Source: Thiobacillus sp. 65-29 | GTDB taxonomy: Bacteria; Pseudomonadota; Gammaproteobacteria; Burkholderiales; Thiobacillaceae | Length of the DNA stretch: 64,000 bases | Direction: 5' to 3' | Assembly (NCBI GenBank): GCA_001899775.1 | Contig: MKWN01000026.1 | Span: 1-64,000 of the forward strand | In this document: positions 16,715 to 26,648 of the stretch, one piece after another | Position numbering within the stretch: the first letter of the stretch is position 1 | How the letters are laid out: each line of letters starts with the position of its first letter | Notes under the pieces: model-generated | Databases searched by the model: none | What the model was told of the DNA's origin: nothing | Seen by the model: only the letters and a program-made list of their open reading frames with translations | Translations under genes and position numbers: made by a program

Positions 16715-17351
16715 GTGCGCGATCTACCTTTCCCGGTGGGGTCTACGCCCTCACCCCGGAAACCGCCGACACCGCGCACTTGCTCGCGAGGGTGGAAGCG
16801 GCGCTCGCCGGCGGCGTGGCCGCGGTGCAGTACCGCGACAAGTCCGCGGACGTCGCACGCCGCCACGAGCAGGCGTGCGAACTCGTTGCCCTGTGCCGGC
16901 GCTTCGGCGTGCCGCTCATCGTCAACGATGACTTGCGGCTCGCCGATCTGGCCGGCGCCGATGGCGTACATCTGGGGCGCGACGACGCCGGCGTGCGCGA
17001 AGCGCGCATCATCCTCGGCCCGCAGAAATTCGTCGGTGCCTCGTGCTACCAGAGTCTCGATCTTGCGCGTGCCGCGCAGGCCGCGGGTGCGGACTACGTC
17101 GCCTTCGGCAGCTTTTTCGCCTCGCCGACCAAGCCCGCCGCGCCGCGCGCGTCCCTCGATCTGCTGCGCGCGGCCGGGTCGCTGATTCATCTGCCCATCG
17201 TCGCCATTGGCGGCATCACCCACGCCAATGCGCCCGCGCTCATCGACGCCGGCGCGGACGCGATCGCCGTGTTGTCGGCGCTGTTCGACACGCCTGATGT
17301 GCGCGCCAGCGCGCAGGCTTTCAACCACCTCTTCGCAACGGAACCCGAACA

Positions 17352-17355
<4 letters not shown>
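16711..17355 (+). CDS. thiE: thiamine-phosphate synthase
   Basis: ThiE joins HMP-PP and thiazole phosphate to give thiamine phosphate. The 214-residue TIM-barrel protein shows the family landmarks [10 protein letters not shown] (pyrophosphate lysine), [37 protein letters not shown] and [10 protein letters not shown]. The start is a GTG at 16711 that overlaps the thiD stop, giving translational coupling. The stop overlaps the hemL ATG by four bases. A longer open frame upstream in this phase is only the shadow of thiD. Confidence 0.94.
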
Positions 17356-18629
<1,274 letters not shown>

Positions 18630-18631
18630 AG

Positions 18632-18703
18632 ACTTCATCCGCGAAGGGCGTGAAGTCCGCGAAGTGGGGTTTTCCTTCGCGTTTCTTCGCGTCCTTCGCG
18701 GAC
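18632..18703. repeat. CTTCGCG-rich intergenic repeat
   Basis: The spacer between hemL and the DsrS-like gene is built from CGCGAAG/CTTCGCG words. The clearest inverted repeat is GTCCGCGAAG (18655-18664) with CTTCGCGGAC (18694-18703). Such CTTCGCG arrays occur as intergenic repeats in several proteobacteria. The repeat ends about 16 bp before the next ATG. Confidence 0.65.
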
Positions 18704-18719
18704 AAAAAAGATTTTTCCC

Positions 18720-19784
18720 ATGAACGACGAACTTTCTCCGGAAGACGAACTGCGCCTCAACGTGCTGTTCAACACCGACCTCAAGGCGGTGCGCATCGAC
18801 GAGTCGACCATGACCCTGTGGGCGCTGACGCCGCAGGGCGAGGCGAGCGTACCGTTGAAGCCGAACGAGCGCTCCGACCGCTATCTGAAGAAAGTGCGCG
18901 AACTGCTGTCCGGCCACGTACTGGGTTCACCGGGTGGCTATCCGGTCCATCTCACGCGCTGGACCCGGCAGTCGCAGGCGGGATTGTCGGCACAGCACCT
19001 GGCACAACTGCTGCTGATCGGCGAGGAGGAAGCCGTGGTCGCGGTGGTGCATTCGCCGGCGCTGACCGATGAACTGGCGCGCTACGCCTGGTGGTGCATG
19101 CCGACCATCGAGCACGCCCGCCTGATGCTGACCCGCGGCGTCGTATGTTGTGGCAGCATGGGCCGCACCCTGGTGGAATTTCTGGTCGAGCATCTGGCCT
19201 TCCTGTACGAGGACGACCTCGCCATTCTCGATACCGTCGCCGCACTGCTCCACTCGGACGTACTCACCGAGGAGGAACGTCTCGCGGTGTGGAAGCGCGG
19301 CCTCAGCCGCAATTCGCACTATGTGCCCTTCCTCGAACTGCAACCCGACAGGCTGCCGGCGCCACGCGCCGCACGCAGCGACCACGCCGCAGTCCCTGCG
19401 CTCGCCGGCAACGCCTACGCGACGATGCTGGACAAGGCGCTGTCGGCGCAGGGGCAGACCTTCCTCGCCACCACGGGCAGCGTCCTCGAACGCCCGGAGA
19501 TCCAGGAGGTGGTCAACCACACGCTGAACGCACTGGCCACCTGGTGCGCGCCGCTGCGCGCACTCGACGACGCGGCCCGTGTGGAGGCGCGTGCCGCCCT
19601 GCTTGCGGCCGCGCCGCAGTTCGAAGCCGATTGCGCAGCACTCGACGCACTGGCCGCGGTGGACGCCGACAGCGTGCGACCGATCTTCCTCAAGACCACC
19701 GCCATCGGTTCGCTGATGCGGCGCAAGATTCAGCCGGTGGTCGCCCCGCTGCTCGACGCCATCGGACTGCTGCGACGCGGCTGA
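18720..19784 (+). CDS. dsrS: DsrS-like protein (sulfur-oxidation-associated, cytoplasmic)
   Basis: This is a soluble 354-residue protein starting MNDELSPEDELRLNVLFNTDL. Blocks such as MTLWALTPQGEA, RELLSGHVLGSPGGYPVHL and AVVAVVHSPALTDELARYAWW match my recollection of DsrS, a protein encoded with dissimilatory sulfite reductase genes in sulfur oxidisers. DsrS has been linked to expression of dsr genes and has no known catalytic activity. No cysteine cluster, signal peptide or membrane segment is seen. There are no other dsr genes nearby, so the assignment rests on remembered similarity alone and could be wrong. The gene begins 91 bp after hemL, behind a CTTCGCG repeat. Confidence 0.5.
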   Translation: MNDELSPEDELRLNVLFNTDLKAVRIDESTMTLWALTPQGEASVPLKPNERSDRYLKKVRELLSGHVLGSPGGYPVHLTRWTRQSQAGLSAQHLAQLLLIGEEEAVVAVVHSPALTDELARYAWWCMPTIEHARLMLTRGVVCCGSMGRTLVEFLVEHLAFLYEDDLAILDTVAALLHSDVLTEEERLAVWKRGLSRNSHYVPFLELQPDRLPAPRAARSDHAAVPALAGNAYATMLDKALSAQGQTFLATTGSVLERPEIQEVVNHTLNALATWCAPLRALDDAARVEARAALLAAAPQFEADCAALDALAAVDADSVRPIFLKTTAIGSLMRRKIQPVVAPLLDAIGLLRRG

Positions 19785-19803
19785 GTCGCCGCTACGCGTG
19801 TCA

Positions 19804-20352
19804 TCAGCGGCGCAGCGCGGTGCGCAGCAGCAGCACCGCGGCGACGATGACCGCCATGACCCAGTGCTCGTAACGATGGAGCGTCGCGACGTGCCCCGCC
19901 AGCAGGGCGCCGAAACTCCAGCCGGCACCAGCCACCAGCGGCGCCCACAGCGCAGCGGACAGCGCATTCAGCGCCGCAAAGCGCCACGCTGGCATGCGAC
20001 CCAGACCGATCGCGATGGGCAAGGCCATGCGCAGCCCCCACATGAAACGCATCATCAGGACGATCGTCGCCGGATGCCGTTCGATCAGCCCGAGCGCCGC
20101 GTCGACCCGGCTGCGCAGCGCCGGACGGCGCGCAAGCACGCGCTGGCCGTGGCGTCGACCAAGCCAAAAGAAGAATTCGTCGCCGGCAACGGCGCCCAGC
20201 CACGCCAATCCCGTAACGGCGGCAAAATCAAGATAGCCGCGATGTGCCGAATAGCCCGCCAGCACGAGCACGGTCTCGCCTTCGAACACGGCGCCGGCGA
20301 GCACCGCAGCATAACCGTACTGCGCGATCAGTGCGGAGAGGTCCATCGCCAC
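19804..20352 (-). CDS. DedA-family membrane protein
   Basis: The 182-residue protein has four or five hydrophobic segments. It carries the DedA/SNARE-associated signatures GEFVFEGE-like AVFEGETVLVLAG near residue 20, AWLGAVAGDEFFFWLGRRHG in the first half, and RFMWGLRMALPIAIG with the conserved arginine and glycine. DedA proteins sit in the inner membrane and have been connected to undecaprenyl-phosphate or phospholipid flipping and to membrane-potential maintenance. The start is either 20352 or a second ATG at 20346. The gene converges on the DsrS-like gene and lies 35 bp downstream of dsbD, possibly in its transcription unit. Confidence 0.88.
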   Translation of the reverse strand: MAMDLSALIAQYGYAAVLAGAVFEGETVLVLAGYSAHRGYLDFAAVTGLAWLGAVAGDEFFFWLGRRHGQRVLARRPALRSRVDAALGLIERHPATIVLMMRFMWGLRMALPIAIGLGRMPAWRFAALNALSAALWAPLVAGAGWSFGALLAGHVATLHRYEHWVMAVIVAAVLLLRTALRR

Positions 20353-20387
20353 GCGCCCGTCACGTCAAACGCGGCGACTGTTCACAT

Positions 20388-22661
20388 TCAGGAGCCGAGC
20401 GCGGCCGCGATGCTGGCGAGAAATTTCTCCGGTTTCTCGAAGCCGATCACCTTGTACGCCGACTGCGTGCCGCCCTCGTTCCAGAAAATCAGCCCCGGCG
20501 GGCCGAACAGGCCAAAGCGCTTCAAAAGCCCCTTGTCGGCCTCGGTGTTGGCAGTGACGTCGGCCTTCAGCAGCACGACGTTCGCCAGGCGCGCCTGCAC
20601 CTTGGGGTCGCTGAAGGTGAAGCGTTCCATTTCCTTGCACGACACGCACCAGTCGGCGTAGAAGTCCAGCATCACGGCGCGGCCGTCGGCCTTGGCGGCC
20701 GCCAGCCGCGCGTCGAGTTCGGCGACGTCCTTCACCTTCTCGAACGCGAGCCCCTTCTGCTCGGCCGCGATGGCGGTGCCGCCTGCGCCGCCCTTGAACA
20801 CGTCGAGCGGTTGCAAGAGGTCGCGGCTGCCGGCGAGCATGCCAAGCAGGATCGCCAGGCCGCCGATGAGGAGTGCGACGCCCAGGCCCTTCCACAGCCG
20901 CGCCCAGCCGGAAGCCTGCGGCGGCAGCGGGTCGAGGGCATGCAGATAGATCGCGGAGGCGATCAGCAGCAGCGCCCACAGGAGCATGTTGACCCACGCG
21001 GGAATGATCGGCGAGATGAGGTAGATCGCGATCGCCAGCATGGTCACGCCGAAGAAGTACTTCACCGCGTTCATCCAGCCGCCGGCCCGCGGCAGCAATG
21101 CACCGGCGGACAGGCCGACGAGAAGGAGCGGCACGCCCATGCCGAGCGCGAGGACGAATAGCGCGACCCCGCCCAGCGTGGTGTTGCCGGTCTGCGCGAT
21201 GAACGCGAGCGCGGCGGCGAGGGGCGGTGCGACGCACGGCCCGAGAATCACCGCGGAGAGCGCACCCATGACGAACACGCCGACAAAATTGCCGCCCTTC
21301 ATCCTGTTCGACGCGTCCGAGAAGCGGCTCTGCAACGCGCTCGGCAACTGGATCTCGAAGAAGCCGAACATGGACAGCGCAAGCAGCACGAAAATGGCGG
21401 CACCGATACCGAGCGCCCACGGATTCTGCATGGCGTTCGACAGCAGGGTGCCGGACAGCGCCGCAGCCACGCCGGCGAGCGCATAGGTGATCGCCATGCC
21501 GAGCACGTAGGCGAGCGAGAGCAGGAAGCCGCTGGTCTTGGTGAGATCCTTTTTCTGCCCGGCGATGATGCCCGACAGGATCGGAATCATCGGGAACACG
21601 CAGGGTGTGAGCGAGAGCAGCAGGCCGAGGCCGAAGAAGGTGGCGACCACCCCCCAGAAGCTTCCACCCTTCAATACCTGCTCGATTTTCGAGGTGTCGG
21701 ATTCCCCTGCGGGCTCGGCGAGCGCGGTCGCCACCGCGCTGCCAGCCGCGGCGGTCGCGCTCCCGCCGGTGAGCGTGAAGGCACGGTCGAGCGGCGGATA
21801 GCAGATGCCGACCGCCTCGTTGCAGCCCTGCCAGCCGGCTTGCAGCACCAGGGTTTCCCCTTTGGCTAGCGCGCGCGACAGCGTGACCCTGGCGGCGAAG
21901 TCGGCGTGATACACCTCGGTGCGGCCGAAGTTCGGATCGTCCTTGACCTCGCCCGCCGGCGTGTCGGCCTTCATCACCTGGATATCGGCGGGCGACTTGA
22001 CGACGAAGGCGAGCTTGTCGCGATACAGATAGGTGTCGGGGGTCAGGGTGTAGGCGATCTTCACGGTCTGCGCATCGGCGAGCGCGGCATCGACGAGGAA
22101 GGCCTCTTCGGCCGGCAGCACCTTGGGCATGCCCAAATCGCCGGCGAGACTGCGCAGGCCGTCGAGCACGGACGCCGCGGGTTTCGCCGCAGCAGGGGCC
22201 GTGGGTACGGGCGCGGCCGTGGCGGCTGCCACCGGCGCAGGCAGCTTGATGGTCGCGCTCAGCGTCTGCGGCGTGTAGCACAGCCCCGCCTCGGCACAGC
22301 CCTGCGACACCGTCTTCAGCGTGACCGCGGTGGTGCCCGGCGCGCGCTGGAACGGCAGCACGATGCGCACGTCCTTGACGTAGGCCTCGACCTTGCCGAA
22401 ATACTCGTCTTCCTTGATCTTGCCCGCGGGAAATTTCGGCGCCGCCAGCGTGCCGCCGGCCACCTCGAACCTGAACTTGTCGCGGTACATGTAATAGCCG
22501 TCGGCGATCTGCCAGCGCGCTTCGAGCGTGTCGGCATCGAGTGCGCGCGCCGAGAACTTGAAGGCGACTTCAGGGTCCAGAAAATCTTCGGCATGCGCCG
22601 CTGGAAAAAGCGCCAGCGCGCCCCAAAGTAAGGCGAGGATCTTGAATGTCCAGGTTTTCAT
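20388..22661 (-). CDS. dsbD: DsbD thiol:disulfide interchange protein with a duplicated N-terminal domain
   Basis: DsbD passes electrons from cytoplasmic thioredoxin to periplasmic thiol proteins. After a signal peptide (residues 1-24) this protein carries two copies of the DsbD-alpha domain instead of one. Each has the YY/LYRDK strand and a redox pair: SQGCAEAGLCY near 120-127 and WQGCNEAVGICY near 278-285. The eight-helix core has both buried cysteines (TPCVFPMIP near 353, GPCVAPPLA near 475). The C-terminal thioredoxin domain has DFYADWCVSCKEM near 672. At 757 residues it is well above the usual 560-620, and the second alpha domain accounts for the excess. The ATG overlaps the cutA stop by four bases. 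Confidence 0.95.
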   Translation of the reverse strand: MKTWTFKILALLWGALALFPAAHAEDFLDPEVAFKFSARALDADTLEARWQIADGYYMYRDKFRFEVAGGTLAAPKFPAGKIKEDEYFGKVEAYVKDVRIVLPFQRAPGTTAVTLKTVSQGCAEAGLCYTPQTLSATIKLPAPVAAATAAPVPTAPAAAKPAASVLDGLRSLAGDLGMPKVLPAEEAFLVDAALADAQTVKIAYTLTPDTYLYRDKLAFVVKSPADIQVMKADTPAGEVKDDPNFGRTEVYHADFAARVTLSRALAKGETLVLQAGWQGCNEAVGICYPPLDRAFTLTGGSATAAAGSAVATALAEPAGESDTSKIEQVLKGGSFWGVVATFFGLGLLLSLTPCVFPMIPILSGIIAGQKKDLTKTSGFLLSLAYVLGMAITYALAGVAAALSGTLLSNAMQNPWALGIGAAIFVLLALSMFGFFEIQLPSALQSRFSDASNRMKGGNFVGVFVMGALSAVILGPCVAPPLAAALAFIAQTGNTTLGGVALFVLALGMGVPLLLVGLSAGALLPRAGGWMNAVKYFFGVTMLAIAIYLISPIIPAWVNMLLWALLLIASAIYLHALDPLPPQASGWARLWKGLGVALLIGGLAILLGMLAGSRDLLQPLDVFKGGAGGTAIAAEQKGLAFEKVKDVAELDARLAAAKADGRAVMLDFYADWCVSCKEMERFTFSDPKVQARLANVVLLKADVTANTEADKGLLKRFGLFGPPGLIFWNEGGTQSAYKVIGFEKPEKFLASIAAALGS

Positions 22662-22978
22662 GCTTGTTCGGTCTCCGTGGCCAGCCAGCCAAGATAGGCG
22701 GGCAGGCCCTGTTGAATCGGTACGGCGATCAGTTCCGGCAGCGCGTAAGGATGCTCGGCGCGAACGATTTGTTCAAGCAGCGGGTAGGCCGCCTGCGTGG
22801 TCTTGATCAGCAGCGGGATCTCCGCGGCCGACTCGACCGCACCCTGCCATCGATATATGGAGCGACAGGGTGCCAGAACGTTCACGCATGCGGCCGCACG
22901 CGCATCGACCAGCGCGCGCGCCAGCTTTTCCGCCGTCGCTGCGTCGGGTACATTGGTCAAGACTAACAAAGGTTCCAT
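22658..22978 (-). CDS. cutA: CutA1 divalent-cation tolerance protein
   Basis: The product is 106 residues, a small trimeric PII-like protein. Family landmarks are VLTNVPDAATAEKLARALV at the N terminus, AACVNVLAPCRSIYRWQG, EIPLLIKTTQAAYPLLEQIV and the C-terminal HPYALPELIAVPI. CutA is linked to copper tolerance and metal homeostasis, with unclear mechanism. The gene is translationally coupled to dsbD, an association seen in many proteobacteria. It is divergent from fxsA with only three bases between the two start codons, so each promoter must lie within or across the other gene. Confidence 0.93.
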   Translation of the reverse strand: MEPLLVLTNVPDAATAEKLARALVDARAAACVNVLAPCRSIYRWQGAVESAAEIPLLIKTTQAAYPLLEQIVRAEHPYALPELIAVPIQQGLPAYLGWLATETEQA

Positions 22979-22981
22979 GTC

Positions 22982-23437
22982 ATGCGCTTTGGTTGGATCG
23001 TGCTACTGCTGCTGTCGTTTCCGGTGCTGGAAGCCGTCGGCATCTTCTGGATGGCCGAACGCATCGGCGCCTGGGTGCTGCTGTGGCTGCTCGTCGCCGC
23101 CCTCGCCGGCATCGCGCTGATCCGCTTCGAGCGTGTCGCCTGGGGTGCGCGCCTGCTGTTTTCCGTGCGCGCCGGTGCGCATCCCCTGGCCGCAGTGCTC
23201 GCCAGTGGACGCATGCTGATCGCCGGCGGATTGCTGATCTTTCCCGGCTTCATCAGCGATGTCATTGCGCTCGCCCTGCTGCTCGTTCCCGGCACCTGGC
23301 GCCGCCCGGTGGCGATGCGCCCGCCAGCCAACGACGACGGTGCCACCGTGCCGCGGCCCGGCGACGGTGGCAACACGGGGCGTACCCTCGACGGCGAATA
23401 CCGCCACATTCCCGACGAGCGCCTGCGCGACCGCTAA
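22982..23437 (+). CDS. fxsA: FxsA-family membrane protein
   Basis: The 151-residue protein has an N-terminal membrane helix pair (FGWIVLLLLSFPVLEAVGIFW, WVLLWLLVAALAGIALIRFE) and a third hydrophobic segment around GGLLIFPGFISDVIALALLLVPG. The LIFPGFISD motif is the family signature. The C-terminal tail is polar. FxsA in E. coli interacts with the phage T7 F-exclusion protein PifA when overproduced; its native role is unknown. The gene is divergent from cutA (3-bp gap), and its end overlaps the convergent SDR gene by four bases. Confidence 0.92.
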   Translation: MRFGWIVLLLLSFPVLEAVGIFWMAERIGAWVLLWLLVAALAGIALIRFERVAWGARLLFSVRAGAHPLAAVLASGRMLIAGGLLIFPGFISDVIALALLLVPGTWRRPVAMRPPANDDGATVPRPGDGGNTGRTLDGEYRHIPDERLRDR

Positions 23438-24321
23438 AACAGAGGCATCTGTCCGCGCGCAAGGCGAAGCTCGCGCAGCAGATGGTCCGATGTCGGATAG
23501 CGGTACTTCAGACGCAGTTCGCGCAGGGTACGCACGTTCGACAGGCGGCGCGATTCCCGCAGGAAGGACAGCAGCGCCTCGGACAGCACCTTGTCCGCCT
23601 CGGCGCGCGTGACGCGTGGCGGACGCGGCAGGTCGAAGGCGTCGGCACAACTGTCGAACCAGTCGCCCATTTTCAGCGGCAACGCATCGACCGCATGATA
23701 GATGCGTCCGGCGCGGCCGCGAAACAACGCCGCCCACGCCAGGCGGGCGAGGTCGTCGGCATGGATGTGGTTGGTGTAGCTGTCCGCCTCGCGCACCAGC
23801 GCCGGCGTGCCGCGACGGATGCGTTCCAGCGGCAGGCGGTCGGCGGCGTAAATGCCGGGCGCGCGCAGGACCGTCACCTGCACGCCCTGGCGGCGTCCCC
23901 ACGCACGCAATTGACGCTCGGCATGGACGCGCCGCACCGCGCGGCTGTTGACCGGCGCCACCGGTCGCGTCTCGGCGACCCAGGCGCCGCCGCAATCGCC
24001 ATACACGCCGCTGGTGCTGATGTAAACCAGCGTGTCGGGACGACGCCGGCCGAGGGCCTGCAGGAGATGGGCAGTACGCGGGTCGGTGCGCCCCGCACCG
24101 GGCGGCGGCGGGGCGAAATGAAACACCGCATCGACGCGCGGCAGTTGCCGCAGCGTCGCCGGCACATCGAGATCACCGACGTGCGGAATCACGCCCAACG
24201 CGCGCAGTTCCGCGGCGCGCTCGGGGCGGCGGGTGAGGCCGACGAAAGTGGCCTGGTGCGCATGGCGCCGCACCAGCCGCTCGGCAATGTCACCAAATCC
24301 GACGATCAGGATGGTTTTCAT
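23434..24321 (-). CDS. NAD(P)-dependent epimerase/dehydratase-like SDR protein
   Basis: The 295-residue protein begins with a Rossmann dinucleotide site, MKTILIVGFGDIAERLV. It then has ISTSGVYGDCGGAWV, the catalytic-type Ser/Tyr region of extended or atypical SDRs, and LRAPGIYAADRLPLERI, typical of nucleoside-sugar epimerase relatives such as the YeeZ group. The usual YxxxK lysine is not obvious (SRAVRRVHAE occupies that region), so it may be a binding rather than catalytic protein. The ATG at 24321 is preferred because the Rossmann motif immediately follows; a longer frame upstream is antisense to the next gene. The substrate is unknown. Confidence 0.82.
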   Translation of the reverse strand: MKTILIVGFGDIAERLVRRHAHQATFVGLTRRPERAAELRALGVIPHVGDLDVPATLRQLPRVDAVFHFAPPPPGAGRTDPRTAHLLQALGRRRPDTLVYISTSGVYGDCGGAWVAETRPVAPVNSRAVRRVHAERQLRAWGRRQGVQVTVLRAPGIYAADRLPLERIRRGTPALVREADSYTNHIHADDLARLAWAALFRGRAGRIYHAVDALPLKMGDWFDSCADAFDLPRPPRVTRAEADKVLSEALLSFLRESRRLSNVRTLRELRLKYRYPTSDHLLRELRLARGQMPLF

Positions 24322-24420
24322 GGGCAAGCAGGCTGCAACCCTGATCCGGCAGGGGTGAAATACACGGGTGCGCGGGTGATAATCCCGAGCTTTAAACCTG
24401 CATTGTAAGCGTTTGCCATC

Positions 24421-25458
24421 ATGCCGTATCAGGTCACTCTCCAGCCCAGCGGGCACCAGTTCAACGTCGAAGCCGACGAAACCCTGCTCGAGGCGGCGCT
24501 GCGCGAAGGCTTCGCGCTGCCTTATGGCTGCCGCAACGGCGCCTGCGGCGCGTGCAAGGGCACCGTGCTCGCCGGCACGGTCGACCATGGCGAATACCAG
24601 GCGGGCATCCTGAAGGACGAGGAAAAGGCGCGCGGCCGCGCACTGTTCTGCCGCGCGAGGCCGCTGTCGGACCTCACCCTCGAGGTGAAGGAGATCGGCG
24701 CCGCCCGGGACATCATGGTGAAGACGCTGCCGTGCCGCGTGGAGCAGATGGAACAACGCGCCGACGACGTCATGGTGCTGAAGATCAAGCTGCCGGCCAA
24801 CGAGCGCCTGCAATTCCTCGCCGGCCAGTACATCGACTTCCAGCTGAAGGACGGCCGGTCGCGCAGCTATTCGCTCGCCAATCCGCCGCACGATGACGCG
24901 CTGCTCGAACTGCACATCCGCCACGTGCCGGGCGGGCTGTTCAGCGGGCAGGTGTTTTCCGCCATGAAGGTGCGCGACATCCTGCGCCTGAAGGGCCCGC
25001 TAGGCAGCTTCTTCATCCGCGAGGACTCTGACAAACCGATGATCTTCGTCGCCGGCGGCACCGGTTTCGCGCCGATCAAGGGCATGCTGGAGCACGCCTT
25101 CGCTGCGCACATGGACCGCGAGCTGGTGCTCTACTGGGGCGCGCGTGCGCGCAAGGATCTCTACATGGCCGAGTTGCCGCAGCGCTGGGCGGCCGAGCAC
25201 CCCAACTTCAGCTTCATCCCTGTCCTCTCGGAACCGGCGCCGGACGATGCCTGGCAGGGCCGCACCGGCAACGTACACGCTGCGGTATTGGCCGATTTTT
25301 CCGATCTGTCGGGATATCAGGTCTACGCCAGCGGCGCGCCGGTGATGGTCGACAGTGCGCGCGAAACTTTCACCCGCTCACGCGGCCTGCCGGAAGACCA
25401 GTTCTTCGCCGATTCCTTCGTTTATGCGGCCGACGCGGCGAGCGCGGCGGCGGGCTGA
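24421..25458 (+). CDS. 2Fe-2S ferredoxin/FAD-NAD(P)H oxidoreductase (AscD/CDP-glucoseen-reductase type)
   Basis: The 345-residue electron-transfer protein has a plant-type ferredoxin domain at residues 1-95, with cluster ligands C-x4-C-x2-C in YGCRNGACGACKG and a distal LFCRARP. A ferredoxin-NADP reductase module follows, with FAD motif SRSYSLANPP, KGPLGSFFIRE, and the NAD(P) motif IFVAGGTGFAPIKGML. This arrangement is often annotated CDP-6-deoxy-delta-3,4-glucoseen reductase, but in betaproteobacteria the gene lacks sugar-biosynthesis neighbours and the partner oxygenase or acceptor is unknown. A GATAAT hexamer at about 24380 is a possible -10 element. The gene converges on hemY with a 17-bp gap. 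Confidence 0.88.
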   Translation: MPYQVTLQPSGHQFNVEADETLLEAALREGFALPYGCRNGACGACKGTVLAGTVDHGEYQAGILKDEEKARGRALFCRARPLSDLTLEVKEIGAARDIMVKTLPCRVEQMEQRADDVMVLKIKLPANERLQFLAGQYIDFQLKDGRSRSYSLANPPHDDALLELHIRHVPGGLFSGQVFSAMKVRDILRLKGPLGSFFIREDSDKPMIFVAGGTGFAPIKGMLEHAFAAHMDRELVLYWGARARKDLYMAELPQRWAAEHPNFSFIPVLSEPAPDDAWQGRTGNVHAAVLADFSDLSGYQVYASGAPVMVDSARETFTRSRGLPEDQFFADSFVYAADAASAAAG

Positions 25459-25475
25459 ACGCCCCGCGCGTTCGC

Positions 25476-26648
25476 TCACGCGGAGCGGCAAAGCGCCAGG
25501 GCCTTCTGGTAGTGCTGACAGGCCTCGCCCGGCTGGCCGCTGTGGGTCTTGAGTTCGGCCATGCGGGTGTGTGCCTCCGCACTCGGTGCGATGGCCAGGC
25601 TCGCTTCCAGATAGCTTTGCGCCTTGCCCCACAATGACTCGACGCTGCAAAGCTGCGCCAGCGTCAGCAGCAGCCGGGCATCGCGCGGCTGCGCGCGCAG
25701 CCACTTCTCCGCGCGTTCGATCTGTCGCAGAGGCTTGCTGCCGCGCACCTCGCCATACAGCGCGACCAGATCCTCGTCCCAGGTGTCGTCGAGTGCCGCC
25801 TCCAGGATATCGAGCGCGGTGTCATGCCCACCGCGCTGCATGAAGGCGCGTGCCGCGGCACGCGCAACGAAGGCGTCAACGCGCAGGTCGGCGGGTATTT
25901 TTTTCCAGTATTCGAGCAGCGCGCGATCATCCTCGGCGCGGCGCTTGAGGTTCTCGGCGCAGGCGACGCGCCGCATCTGCGTGGCGATGGCCGGTTCCAG
26001 CGCATTGCTGCGCGCCAGCGCGTCGAGCAGACGGTCGACCTCGTCCCACTGGCCGACGAGCTGCCGCGCCTTCAGCTCGAGACGTTGCAGTGCGGTGTGC
26101 TGCGGCGCGAGCGCACGCGCCGCCTCGATCGCCACAAGCGCACCGGACGCATCCTTGAGGTCGAGCCGTGTTTCCGCTTCCAGCAGTTGCGCCGCGAGCT
26201 CGCTGCCTTCAGCCGTCGCAGCCTGGGCGTGGCGCTCGCGCAGCGCAGGTGCACGCATTTCATTGGCGGCGCGCGCAGCCAGCACGCGCGCGAGTCCGAG
26301 GCGCCCCGCCTCGCCCTGCCAGGCGCCGAGAGTCTGCTCGGCGTCTTTCCAGCGCGCCTCGGTGAAGGCGCGCAGGCCGTCGACGAACTGCTGATCGCGC
26401 TTCTGCGCGGCGCGGCGCGCGCGCTGCTCGCGCACGATGCGCGGCAGGGCCAGGGTGAGCGCCGCCACGCGCAGCAGCACGACGCCGCCGATCACGATGC
26501 CGGCCAGCATCAGCACGAAGCTGATGAAGGAAATCTCCATGCGCCACGGTGGGTACACCAGCACCACGTAGCCGGGGTCGTAGCGCCCCGCCAGCGCGAG
26601 CGCCACCGCCAACACGGCAAGGATCAGCAGCGACACCAGCCAGCGCAT
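25476..26648 (-). CDS. hemY: HemY, TPR membrane protein of the heme operon
   Basis: The 390-residue protein is not the protoporphyrinogen oxidase also called HemY but the gammaproteobacterial-type HemY. It has two N-terminal membrane helices (WLVSLLILAVLAVALALAG and ISFVLMLAGIVIGGVVLL) and a cytoplasmic helical TPR domain to the C terminus. A tail motif is LWGKAQSYLEASLAIAPSAEAHTRMAEL. The first helix pair with GYVVLVYPPWRMEIS between them is diagnostic. It is thought to organise late heme synthesis. The start overlaps the last base of the hemX stop, so it is the last gene of hemC-D-X-Y. Confidence 0.93.
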   Translation of the reverse strand: MRWLVSLLILAVLAVALALAGRYDPGYVVLVYPPWRMEISFISFVLMLAGIVIGGVVLLRVAALTLALPRIVREQRARRAAQKRDQQFVDGLRAFTEARWKDAEQTLGAWQGEAGRLGLARVLAARAANEMRAPALRERHAQAATAEGSELAAQLLEAETRLDLKDASGALVAIEAARALAPQHTALQRLELKARQLVGQWDEVDRLLDALARSNALEPAIATQMRRVACAENLKRRAEDDRALLEYWKKIPADLRVDAFVARAAARAFMQRGGHDTALDILEAALDDTWDEDLVALYGEVRGSKPLRQIERAEKWLRAQPRDARLLLTLAQLCSVESLWGKAQSYLEASLAIAPSAEAHTRMAELKTHSGQPGEACQHYQKALALCRSA

